From Bryopsis sp. KO-2023 (Eukaryota > Chlorophyta > Ulvophyceae > Bryopsidales > Bryopsidaceae): a stretch of DNA of 64,000 nucleotides. Every line of letters starts with the position of its first letter. The stretch's first letter is position 1. Of the stretch, positions 1-9,240 are shown piece by piece. Under the pieces are notes generated by a model that searched no databases, was not told the origin of the DNA, and worked only from the letters and a program-made list of their open reading frames with translations. The stretch spans positions 2,356,001 to 2,420,000 of the forward strand of contig BSYQ01000003.1 of assembly GCA_030272585.1 (NCBI GenBank). The letters are read 5' to 3'. Position numbers and translations under genes: made by a program.

Positions 1-387
1 GTGGATGGGCTAGCAGATAGGAATATGCAAGCACAGGTTATGACCCTGTGTGATGGGGATCTGGATAAGGCCATCCTCACAGTCCAAAGACTCTCTGCAA
101 CTATAGGCAGTAGAGGTGGCACTACTAGTAGCTTTAGAGGCAGAGGTAGAGGGAGGGGAAGATTTGGACAGAGAAATACACAGATGTCAGCAGTGATAGC
201 TGCTGCAACATCACAACTGCCCCCTGCAGCAAATTCAGTTAAGGCTGTGCAGCAGAGAGGTCAGATGGGATCTAGGCCCTCAAGGGGAGGATCCTTTAAG
301 TGTTTTCTATGTGGAAGCACAGAGCATGGGGTGAGACAGTGTCCCAAACTGTCCCAAGCTCAGAAAGCCCTGAAGAAGGGAAACTAA
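1..387 (+). CDS. gag C-terminal part of element 1 (nucleocapsid zinc knuckle)
   Basis: The visible 128 codons are the end of a Gag protein. There is a Gly/Arg-rich stretch with repeated RGRG around residues 42-57. It is followed by one CCHC zinc knuckle, CFLCGSTEHGVRQC, near residues 101-114, and a short basic tail ending at a TAA (385-387). Zinc knuckles of this kind bind and package element RNA. The frame is open at the left edge, so the true start is outside the window. The pol frame overlaps the last 88 bases in the -1 frame. Confidence 0.85.
   Translation: MDGLADRNMQAQVMTLCDGDLDKAILTVQRLSATIGSRGGTTSSFRGRGRGRGRFGQRNTQMSAVIAAATSQLPPAANSVKAVQQRGQMGSRPSRGGSFKCFLCGSTEHGVRQCPKLSQAQKALKKGN
378..384 (+). 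promoter_or_regulatory. Likely -1 ribosomal frameshift site of element 1 gag-pol
   Basis: The heptamer G GGA AAC reads as two gag codons and fits the X XXY YYZ slippery rule. The gag stop TAA follows immediately at 385-387. A one-base backward slip here enters the 300-2506 frame and continues into protease and RT. The same heptamer serves as a frameshift site in some retroviruses. I did not identify a downstream pseudoknot. Confidence 0.65.
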
Positions 388-2501
388 AGGAGGAGGCTAG
401 TGTTGGGTCAGCTAAGCCTCCAAATGATATTGAAATGAAAGAACCCACTACAAAAACACCAGCCTCACTAAATGATGGTGTTCAAGAGACACCTGTGGTT
501 GCAGCCCCTATTGCAACAGAACAGGAAGCAAACACACTGGATGGGGTCACTCCAGGAGTGTTAATTCAAAAGAAAAAGCAGTCTCAAAAGAGAGTGGATA
601 AACAAACAGAGGCCACTGTGAGTTTACCCACTAGAGTGGAAGGAAATGTTGAGGGAAAGGAACCAGTTCAGACTGCAGTAGCTCAGGCTACAGCAGCATA
701 TAGAGGATATGAACTGGCAGGATTTATTGGTGCAAAGAAAGCTACAGCATACATTGATACAGGATCCACTGCTAATTATATTAGCATGGATGCAGTCAAG
801 GAACTAGGACTGCAATACAAACCACAAGAAACTCCTGTTAAGTTTCTAGATGGTACAGAAAGGAAATCAGTGGGGAGATGTTTTGGCATCCCTTTTGTCT
901 GTGGAAAGATCCAGCTCTCATTTGATGCTGATGTCTTCCCAGACAGTAATCACCCAATCCTGCTGGGATTGCCCTGGCTCATACACTACAATCCCAAAGT
1001 GGATTTTAAGTCAGGAATAATCACAGTAAACAAGGGCAGAAAGAGTGTAAAATTACCACTCTCAGTGATGCCTGAATATCAGCTCAAACCCACTGGAGCT
1101 ACAGAACTTTCCTTTTGTTCTAGTGGTAGAATCAAAAGACAGATAGAGAAAGGGGAAATCAAACACATCATCATGGTGGTGATCAGGCCAGAGGATGAAT
1201 CAAAGACTGGAGTAGAAACAATCCCAGAACAAAGGGAAGGGGATGATCTACAGAAAATCCTGCAGGAGGATATGGATCCCAGGATTAAGGAAGTACTGAC
1301 TCAGTACAGAAAAGTGTTTGCAAAAGATTTGCCTAAAGGTGTACCTCCTACCAGGCTGGGTCATGAATTCAGGATTGATCTGGAGGAGGGTACTGAACCC
1401 ATGTACAGGCCACTGTATAAACTGTCTCCTCTTGAGTTAGATGAGGTTAAAAGACAGTTAGATTACCTGTTGGAGATGGATTTCATAGAACCATCACAGT
1501 CACCCTTTGGGGCACCAATCCTGTTTGTCCCTAAGAAAGATGGAGGGCTCAGGATGTGCCTGGATTACAGATGGCTCAACAAGAAAACCATCAAAAACAG
1601 ATACCCTCTGCCCTTACCAGAGGAGATGATTGACAGGGTGCATGGGGCTAGATATTTCACAAAGATTGATTTGAGATCAGGCTACTGGCAGATGCCTCTA
1701 AGGGAAGAGGACAGGCCTAAGACTGCCTTTAGAAGCAGATTTGGACACTATCAGTTCAAAGTGCTTTCCTTTGGACTTACTAATGCTCCAGCACAATACA
1801 TGAACATGGTTAATGATATCTTCAAGGATATGCTGGATATCTTTGTGCTGATCTTCATTGATGACCTTCTGATCTATTCCAGAAGCATCTCTGAGCATGT
1901 AGAACATCTGGCAGCAGTCTTAGCCAGGCTACAGAAGTATAGTCTATTTGCAAAGGCCACCAAAAGTGAAATCTGTGTGAAGGAAACAGATTTCTGTGGA
2001 TTTTGGTTGAGTGAAAAAGGGATCTCAGCAATGGATGTGAAAGTTAAGGCAATCAGGGATTGGAAGCCCTTAAAAACAGTTACTGATGTCAGGAGTTTTC
2101 TGGGGATGGTATCCTTCTATAGAAGATTTATTCCTGATTTTGCAAAGATAGCAGGCCCCCTGCATGACTTAACTAAGAAGGATGTCATGTGGGAGTGGGG
2201 ATCTGCTCAGGAAAGAGCCTTCCAAACACTGAAAACTGCATTGATGGGCAAACCAGTGCTGATCCATCCCAATCCAGTAAAAGATTATACTGTGATTAGT
2301 GATGCATCTGGAGAAGCAACTGGAGGGGTCCTTTGTCAGGATCATGGCTTTGGATTGCAGCCCATAGCCTTCTGCAGTAGGAGATTATCAAAATCAGAAC
2401 AGAATTACTCAGTGTATGAAAGGGAACTCCTGGGAATAGCCTACTGCTTGATGCAGTGGAGGCACTATTTAGAGGGCTGCCCAGGAGAAGTCACAGTCTT
2501 T

Positions 2502-2506
2502 ACAGA
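2502..2506. repeat. Target-site duplication ACAGA, left copy (element 2)
   Basis: The five bases before the 5' LTR of element 2 are identical to the five after its 3' LTR (11,159-11,163). Removing the insertion and one copy restores the RNase H frame of element 1, which confirms the exact target site. Confidence 0.95.
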
Positions 2507-2742
2507 TGTTACAAGTGATCACCGAGATGTCTAGTAAGCACTAGCTAGAGCTACAGACTAGCTATGGGCACTAGTGATAGCCTAGTCAGAGCTTAAGGTC
2601 CATAGGATCCCAATAGGAGATCCTATAGCTCAAGAACCTTGGTGCCTCGCCCTAATGACATTAGTCAAGGGTCCCATCAATGAGTGGGGGTTTGATGGGT
2701 TAAGGAGGCTTCGAGGGAGGGTTCTGGGAGGTTTTTGTAACA
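2507..2742 (+). repeat. 5' LTR of element 2
   Basis: This 236-bp repeat begins TGTTACAAG and ends TTTGTAACA, with the short inverted ends TGTTAC/GTAACA. It is identical to 10,923-11,158. It contains the paired words CCTATAGCTC and GATCCTATAG, but I see no clear TATA box. Confidence 0.95.
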
Positions 2743-2744
2743 GT

Positions 2745-2756
2745 TGGTTTCGGAGC
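2745..2756 (+). other. Primer-binding site of element 2
   Basis: TGGTTTCGGAGC starts two bases after the 5' LTR. It would pair with a tRNA 3' end of the form GCTCCGAAACCA. The same 12 bases start the primer-binding site of the third LTR element (23,076). It resembles the initiator-Met site TGGTATCAGAGC used by many plant elements. Confidence 0.65.
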
Positions 2757-3086
2757 AGGAAGAGAGCGCGTCACGTTTTGACGCATAACTACACTATAAC
2801 AACTCGGAATTGGACGAAACAGGCGTCTAAAAGTAAGCCGAAAACAGGGCGCTTCGTTTGAAGCTTGTTTGAGGTCAATCGGAGTTGTCAGTGGAAAGTT
2901 ACAGCCCGACAAAGTTAGGGTTTGTTTTCTGAATCGGTGGAAAGCTAGTTCTGTGAGTTCGAGGAGACCCAAGAGGTCCTCGAAGGGCTAGTAAGACGAA
3001 AAAAAAGTTGGGTTTCAGAGTTTTGGGCAAATTTTCCAGTCTTGTTGCTGTGTTGGGGTTGTGTCCAAAGGAAACCAAAATAAAAA

Positions 3087-6000
3087 GTGACCATGAGTCA
3101 AGAAGAAGAACAAGAGGTACTTGCCTTAGAAGAAGGGTCTGTTCTGGAGGAAGTCAATGAGGACTCTCCAAGTGAAAGAACAGAGGGACCACAGTCCCCT
3201 AGCACTCTCAGGTCTGAAGTGACCAAAGAAGAGAAAGATGCTAGCCTGGGCAAAACCAGAAGAGTGACTGCTGATAAACCTGAAAAGTACCAGGGCAAAG
3301 TCCCGTGGCCAGAATTCCGTTTGGAGTTAGCCATGTACTTCAGGGCAGCAAAAGTCCCAAGAGAGGAGTGGGGAGTGATTGCACCTACTTTCCTCGGATC
3401 AAAACCCCGCCGACATTTATTGGCTAGGGTACCCAAGGAAGAACTCGAGGACGGGTCTTTATCTTGGGAAAAATTCTGCCAAGTCCTGGAAGATGGCACA
3501 TTTGGAGATCTTGCCACAGATTACTCCATAAATAATGCCCTTACTTCCTGCAAGGATCATATTGACCAGAAGGTCGATACTCCTGGCTTCGTACGCTTTG
3601 TGGATGCTCACTTAGCAATGCGAAAAGAGCCAATGGACGACACTACCAAGTGTTGGATCCTTCTGAGGGGCCTCCATCCACACTTGTGCAAACAAGTGGA
3701 GACTGATACACTTGGTCGGGAATGGAGAAGCTACTCAGCCTTGCGAACGTATGTGTTGGCTAAAGCCCCGGGTCACGATGCTCGTTTTCCGTTGAAAACT
3801 ACGGACCGGAAGGCTAAAAAGAGAGGTATGGAAACTACCTTCTCAGATCCAGCCAAAGGAAGTAAGAAGAGGCATCAGCCTAAGCAACCAAGGCTTAAAG
3901 CTCAAAGTGGCACTCAGCCCTCACGAAGACCGGTGGTACGGTTGACCGAGAGTGAGAGGGAGGCTCGCAAGAAAGCTGGCTTATGCTGGTTCTGTGGGGA
4001 ACCATGGGCAAGAGGCCATAAGTGTGGTCAGTTGAAAAAGGTGAACCTCAGTTCTTGTGAAGTCCCACTTGAGTGGACACAATTGAGAGATCAGAAGAAT
4101 CTGAATCCACATTCCACAATTGACCCAATGGACATTGATTGTGATGCTTTTCTTGCACCAATCTTGACCAGAAGTCAAAAGAGTGAAGAAATGAAATCTT
4201 CTGTGGAATTTAGGGATGAGAGAGAAGATTCTCACCAAGGAATTACAAGGGCGGAGTTCCAACGTCTTGAGACACTTTCAGGCCGCGTATTTACGTTAGA
4301 TGGGTGTTCGGATGTGAACAGTGCCTTATGTAATACATTTTGCACACCTTCTGAATTTCTGGAAAGAGATTTAGGTGGACAGCATGTGTGGTTGAATCCT
4401 CCTTTCAAGGATATCAACAAATATCTCGATCACTATCTTCTCGCAAAGAAGAGATCTCCCCATGATACTTCTTGTTGCATTCTTGTTCCAGCAAGGTCTA
4501 AAGAGTTGCATCCAGCCTTGACCTCAATGAGATTGATTGCACAATACAAGAAGGGAACAGTTTTATTCACAGCCAAAAAGGGGAAAAGTCGGAAAAGACT
4601 TCCTGGCATTCCTTGGCCCGTGAATGTGTTCTATGATCCACCCGTACCCAAAATGCCAGAGGAAGCAACAGAGCTTCTCATGCAAGATAAGCTTGCAATG
4701 CATTTTGAGGGCCTCTTGAGTGGAATCCCAGCCCATTGTCTTTTGGACTCAGGAGCTAAAGGATTAGCCTTCCTATCCAAACAGTTTTGTGAACAAAATG
4801 GGATAGCTTATCGAGCTACCGTTGGATCACAGGCTGAGTTGGCAAATGGGGATAATATTGATATAATGGGAGAGACAAAGATCACACTGAAAATTCAAGG
4901 CTATCGAGAGAAGCTTGATTGTTTGGTGTTGGATCTTCTAGATCGGTTTGATATTATACTTGGTGATACGTGGTTGCAGAAGCGTAAAGCGGTTTTAGAC
5001 TTCTTTGAAAAGAAGTGCGCTTTAACGACTTCATCCCATCAACGAATATTGCTTCGTCAGGGATTATTACCCAAAGCTACGGGTAAAGATATTCCCCAAA
5101 AACAGGTTGCATCTCTACTCTCGATACCACAGGTGAAAAGGAAGTTGAAAGATACTTCAATAAAACCTATTTTGTTGGTAGTTCGTGAGATGGAAGAGAT
5201 ATCATCCCATCTGAAATTGGCGGATGAAACGAGTGAATCAGACAAAGTTCCAGAGGAGCAAATGGAAGCTCTGTTGAAGGACTTTGATGATTTGTTTATT
5301 TCTGGTTTGGCGGAATATCCTCCTGAAAGGGCAGTGGCAGCGGATATCCCTTTGGTCGAGGGAACGCGTCCGGTCAATAGACCCTTATTTAGATACACCC
5401 CTGCTGAAAGGAAAGAGATAGAGGACCAGTTGTCCGAACTCTTATCCAAAAAATTAATTCAGCCGAGTGCTAGTCCATGGGGCGCTCCGGTCCTCTTTGT
5501 TCCTAAAAAGGATGGAGGTTTCCGGATGTGCATTGACTATAGGGGTTTAAATAAAGTAACTATCAAGAATCAGTTCCCGATCCCGCGGATTGATGACCTT
5601 CTTGATCAGTTACAAGGCGCGAGATGCTTCACATCTCTTGACCTCAGAGCCGGTTATTGGCAAATGAGAGTCAAAGAGGAAGACATCCCCAAAACCGCCT
5701 TTAAAACGCCTTTTGGATTATTTGAGTACCGGGTTCTCCCAATGGGATTAACGAACGCTCCGGCAGTGTTTCAAACACTGATGAATCATGTGTTTCAAGG
5801 AATGATAGGCAAATATGTCTTGATTTACCTTGATGACATTTTGATTTACTCAAAAACACCAGAGGAACATGTGGCCCATGTACGAGCCGTGATGCAAAGA
5901 TTAAGAGAACATAAATTGTTCCTTAAGAAGTCCAAATGTGACTTTAACAAAACAGAGTTACATTACCTTGGCTTCATTGTAGGTCGCAAAGGTATCTCTG

Positions 6001-6662
6001 TAGACCCTCGAAAAACGAATAAAGTACGAGAATGGCCTCGTCCACAAGGGGTACACGATTTGAGATCGTTCCTCGGGCTTGCCAATTATTTTCGTAAGTT
6101 CGTCCAGGGTTATTCTTCTTTGGCATCACCTCTCACTGATTTGCTTAAAAAGCAACAGACATGGGATTGGACTCCAGCTTGTGAGGCCGCTTTTGAGGGG
6201 GTGAAGAAGGCATTAACAGAAGCACCTTGCTTGGCTATGCCGGATTTTACCAAACCCTTTGAAGTAATTACGGATGCTTCTAACAATGCAATAGGGGCAG
6301 TTCTCCTTCAAGAGGGACATCCCATTGCATATGAGAGTAGAAAGCTTGCCGGCCCACAACTGAATTGGTCTACAAGTGATCAAGAAATGTATGCTACAGT
6401 TTATGCACTTCAACTATGGAGATGCTACTTGGCTGATAGCAAATTCAAAGTAATCACAGACCATAGTCCAAACACATTTTTCCATTCCCAATCGACCTTG
6501 AATCGACGGCAGGTTCGCTGGTTAGCATTACTCCATGAATTCCAATTTGAATGGGAGTATAGACCGGGACGGGTAAACGTGGCTGATCCCTTGTCGCGGA
6601 TACCGTCTTGCTCACCATCTATTGGAGTACTAGCAGGCCGTTGCAGCTTCGCTTGCAAATAA
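3087..6662 (+). CDS. Element 2 polyprotein: gag, Dam-like domain, protease, RT, RNase H (3' end replaced by an insertion)
   Basis: The 1191-codon frame starts with ATG at 3087 and an acidic N terminus. A gag region ends in the chromovirus-type zinc finger CWFCGEPWARGHKC (about residues 302-315). Residues about 385-520 form a segment with VWLNPPFKDI, the catalytic NPPF motif of N6-adenine methyltransferases, and a following ILVPARS. Next come the protease (LLDSGAKGLA, about residue 552), RT (LFVPKKDGG and the catalytic IYLDDILIYS near nt 5830) and RNase H (VITDASNNA, then NVADPLSRIP near nt 6580). After about nt 6620 the frame enters foreign sequence and stops at 6660-6662. Integrase is displaced to 9241. 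Confidence 0.9.
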   Translation: MTMSQEEEQEVLALEEGSVLEEVNEDSPSERTEGPQSPSTLRSEVTKEEKDASLGKTRRVTADKPEKYQGKVPWPEFRLELAMYFRAAKVPREEWGVIAPTFLGSKPRRHLLARVPKEELEDGSLSWEKFCQVLEDGTFGDLATDYSINNALTSCKDHIDQKVDTPGFVRFVDAHLAMRKEPMDDTTKCWILLRGLHPHLCKQVETDTLGREWRSYSALRTYVLAKAPGHDARFPLKTTDRKAKKRGMETTFSDPAKGSKKRHQPKQPRLKAQSGTQPSRRPVVRLTESEREARKKAGLCWFCGEPWARGHKCGQLKKVNLSSCEVPLEWTQLRDQKNLNPHSTIDPMDIDCDAFLAPILTRSQKSEEMKSSVEFRDEREDSHQGITRAEFQRLETLSGRVFTLDGCSDVNSALCNTFCTPSEFLERDLGGQHVWLNPPFKDINKYLDHYLLAKKRSPHDTSCCILVPARSKELHPALTSMRLIAQYKKGTVLFTAKKGKSRKRLPGIPWPVNVFYDPPVPKMPEEATELLMQDKLAMHFEGLLSGIPAHCLLDSGAKGLAFLSKQFCEQNGIAYRATVGSQAELANGDNIDIMGETKITLKIQGYREKLDCLVLDLLDRFDIILGDTWLQKRKAVLDFFEKKCALTTSSHQRILLRQGLLPKATGKDIPQKQVASLLSIPQVKRKLKDTSIKPILLVVREMEEISSHLKLADETSESDKVPEEQMEALLKDFDDLFISGLAEYPPERAVAADIPLVEGTRPVNRPLFRYTPAERKEIEDQLSELLSKKLIQPSASPWGAPVLFVPKKDGGFRMCIDYRGLNKVTIKNQFPIPRIDDLLDQLQGARCFTSLDLRAGYWQMRVKEEDIPKTAFKTPFGLFEYRVLPMGLTNAPAVFQTLMNHVFQGMIGKYVLIYLDDILIYSKTPEEHVAHVRAVMQRLREHKLFLKKSKCDFNKTELHYLGFIVGRKGISVDPRKTNKVREWPRPQGVHDLRSFLGLANYFRKFVQGYSSLASPLTDLLKKQQTWDWTPACEAAFEGVKKALTEAPCLAMPDFTKPFEVITDASNNAIGAVLLQEGHPIAYESRKLAGPQLNWSTSDQEMYATVYALQLWRCYLADSKFKVITDHSPNTFFHSQSTLNRRQVRWLALLHEFQFEWEYRPGRVNVADPLSRIPSCSPSIGVLAGRCSFACK
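4240..4650 (+). other. DNA N6-adenine methyltransferase-like (Dam-like) domain inside the element 2 polyprotein
   Basis: A domain sits between the gag zinc finger and the protease. It reads FTLDGCSDVNSALCN, then FLERDLGGQHVWLNPPF, then SCCILVPARSKELHP. A D-x-C start, an NPPF catalytic loop and a hydrophobic strand match the layout of phage-type Dam methylases. From memory, NPPF-type segments also occur in other algal retroelements. The FxGxG-like SAM-binding loop is not obvious, so activity is uncertain. Confidence 0.6.
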
Positions 6663-7306
6663 AAACGCCTCATGCCTCTTTGAGATCGATGGGACAACGA
6701 TACATTTTTATTAATGGCACACACAAACAACATGTAATAAATCTTGTGGAGTTCAAGGTTAGAAGAGAGAAGCGAAAGAGCATTCAAAAGTGTTTCTTTG
6801 GTTTTTTTCCTTACAGCCCCTAAGTTTTCTTTTTCCTACTCCTAAGATCAATGTCAAGTTTGGTTTTTTTCTTCAAATTTTGCACCCTTTTGTCTTCTCC
6901 CTTTTTTCTTTTTTTAGCTAATTTTTCTCTTTCTTCATCTTCTTGTTTAAGCTTGTTTTTTTCTTTGGGGTGATGGCGTACTTTTGATTGGGTGGTGGGT
7001 AGTTTGAATTGGTGGCGGCGGCCTCCTTGAAAGTAGAGGATTTGAGTGGGGAGTTTGGCGTCAATTTGAAAAAATACCCGAAGCAGTTGCTGGGGATTGG
7101 CAACACAACTTTCGATCCGACGACCATAGTTTTAAACCCTTACAATGTGCAGTGCAAGGTCAGTGAACTTTTTGGGGGGTTCAGAAATAGAAGGCAAGCC
7201 TTGTGAATGTAGTAGAGTCCACGTAAAAAACTGATAAATCTGTTAAATCAGGCATTCCACTTCTCCCACCACTGGTTTCAGTTCTAACGAACTTTTAGTC
7301 AAATGC

Positions 7307-7535
7307 GACAAAAAACACGAAAGCCAACCTACCGAAATCTCAAAACTCCCCATCCCCGTCAGAGGAAATCTGCAAAATCTACCCTCCAACATATCATTGT
7401 ATCCACTGGAAATTCGCAAAAAATCTCCCAAGGGAAAAGAGATAAAACACCCCCACAATAATATCCACCCTTCACTGCAGATTCACCAACTTTGCAGATT
7501 CACCAGCTGGGTAGCTTTGATTCCAGAGTATTTCC
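7307..7535 (+). repeat. Imperfect direct repeat, copy 1
   Basis: About 230 bp beginning CGACAAAAAACACGAAAG and ending in GTAGCTTTGATTCCAGAG. It recurs at 7799-8025 with scattered substitutions and small gaps. The divergence shows this duplication is older than the element 2 insertion, whose LTRs are identical. Alternatively it arrived already duplicated. Confidence 0.75.
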
Positions 7536-7798
7536 AGATAGGGGCATTCAACGCCTGCCTGAAGCATCAGTGATTCCAACTCAGTGTCCTTCTGATCAAC
7601 CCAATCCCAATCAGCAACTGCCTTCAACAAAGGTGTTTTCAAGCCTCCTCACAGTTTTCAACAGGCCTCTGGTGAGGTCTTTTTCTCTTCCCTTTTCCAG
7701 CCAAAATTTTATCTTTCTTTTTCTCTGTCTCTGTCTCTTTGCTCTGAAAAGTTTTTTTTCCAGCTCTCCCGCCACAGGTATCAGATATATAAATATGA

Positions 7799-8025
7799 TG
7801 TGACAAAAACAAAAAACACGAAAGTCAGTCTACCGAAACTCAAAACTCCTCATCCCTGTCATAGGAAAATCTGCAAAATCTACCCTCCAACAGAGCATTG
7901 TATCCACTGGAAACTCCCAAAAAATCTCCCAAGGAAAAAAAAAAATACCCCCACAAAAATATCCAATCAACTATCCACCCTTCACTGCAGATCCACCAAC
8001 TGAGTAGCTTTGATTCCAGAGTGTT
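7799..8025 (+). repeat. Imperfect direct repeat, copy 2
   Basis: Second copy of the 7307-7535 repeat. It shares the CTACCCTCCAAC, CATTGTATCCACTGGAAA and CACCCTTCACTGCAGAT words in the same order. The spacing of about 490 bp could suggest degenerate LTR-like ends, but no coding internal region is present. Confidence 0.75.
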
Positions 8026-9240
8026 TTTTTGGTCTTTTTTTCACCTCTACACGTTAAAGTCTTCTTCGGGAAAGCTGCTTTGAGTTTGCTTTGAGTGGAG
8101 GTCAGCCTCTTCAGACATCATCTTTTCGGACCACCCGCTGAGTTGAGCGAGGAGTGGCTGCGCTTGCTCGACCATCACACTGCATTCAAGGAGATGATCG
8201 CTGCCTTAAAAAAAAAACAATCAAAGGAAGCCAGTCCTGTGGCAAAACTCTCCATTTTTCTGCAATTTTATTCTCTATTTCATTCTATTTATGGCTCCAA
8301 CACTCCACAGTTATTTGCATATTTATTTTTGTGGACCTCATTGAAACTTACACCCAAGTCTTTTGTCCCTCTTTTAGTCCATGCGGCCTACAGCGCCTGG
8401 GCTGAATGCTCTATCCCATGTGGACGAACTTTAATTTTTCAAAGTCAATGAGAAAAACAACACCCCAGCAGATTTTCCCAAAACAATCGTAGTGGCCCCA
8501 CCTTGTGCCTAGCCGTAGTCGCACGCGGATTCGCCATCAATGCTCCACCACTCGTTATTAGCCTTCTTCAGCTTGCTCTGAGAGCCGCTGACAGCCTGTT
8601 TTTTTTTTGGCCGGTTTTATTCTTATCCCCACTTCTTTTTCGATCTGGAGGTCACACCAAAACTTAACGGTTTGACCGTGTTCCTCGACGATTTGAAACC
8701 CGTCGATCAAAACGCAGTGGGGAGTCGAACCCCGTCATTCTGGGCCGTTTCCAGTGCGTCCGTTTCCGATTTTCACGAATTCAAGGCGCCACAGCGCCGC
8801 CGCCATCCCCAAAAAAATCAGTCCTTGAAGTGAACAGAGCCACAAATTCACTCACATAGGTCTTCAGTAAAAGCGACTGCAGATTTTATACCTGTCGACG
8901 CGTTCGCACCATTCCCACTTCGTTGTAGCACTCGCCAGAGCTCCTCTGATGCGTCTTCCTCTGCGTTTGACCGAGGGTTGACCAAGCGTTCGACCTTCGA
9001 CAAAGAGCTCAGCTAAGCTCGACCTTCGACAAACAGCTCATCCAGGCTCGCTCAGTCTGTGGTGAAGACTGGCGTGAGCGTCCGAGACCTGACGACTGGG
9101 GTTGAGCGTTTCAGAGGCAGCAAGACTCACACAAACGACATGAGAAATAATGATGACATCGATACTTAAATGCTCCGCCAGCGACGAAAGCGCTTGCGCA
9201 TATATAAATAAGATTATGCGAGACCGGGAGATCACGTGGC

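Larger units (their letters stand above)
300..2506 (+). pseudogene. Element 1 pol, first part: protease, RT, start of RNase H (interrupted)
   Basis: This is the pol frame that follows gag by -1 frameshifting. An aspartic protease motif (IDTGST) lies near nt 757. A Ty3-type reverse transcriptase follows, with LFVPKKDGG, LRSGYWQMPL and the catalytic IFIDDLLIYS near nt 1855. An RNase H domain begins with ISDASGEATGG and runs into VTVFTD, where element 2 is inserted at 2507. The reading frame then runs by chance into the element 2 LTR and stops at 2534. RNase H continues in the matching phase at 11,164. The gene is physically split, so it cannot make an intact Pol. Confidence 0.9.

Noticed and set aside
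8690..8800. tRNA or tRNA-derived SINE on the minus strand (GGTTCGACTCC box)
   Set aside because: A B-box-like sequence with a short GGGG/CCCC stem is present, but no convincing A box, anticodon arm or acceptor stem could be drawn.
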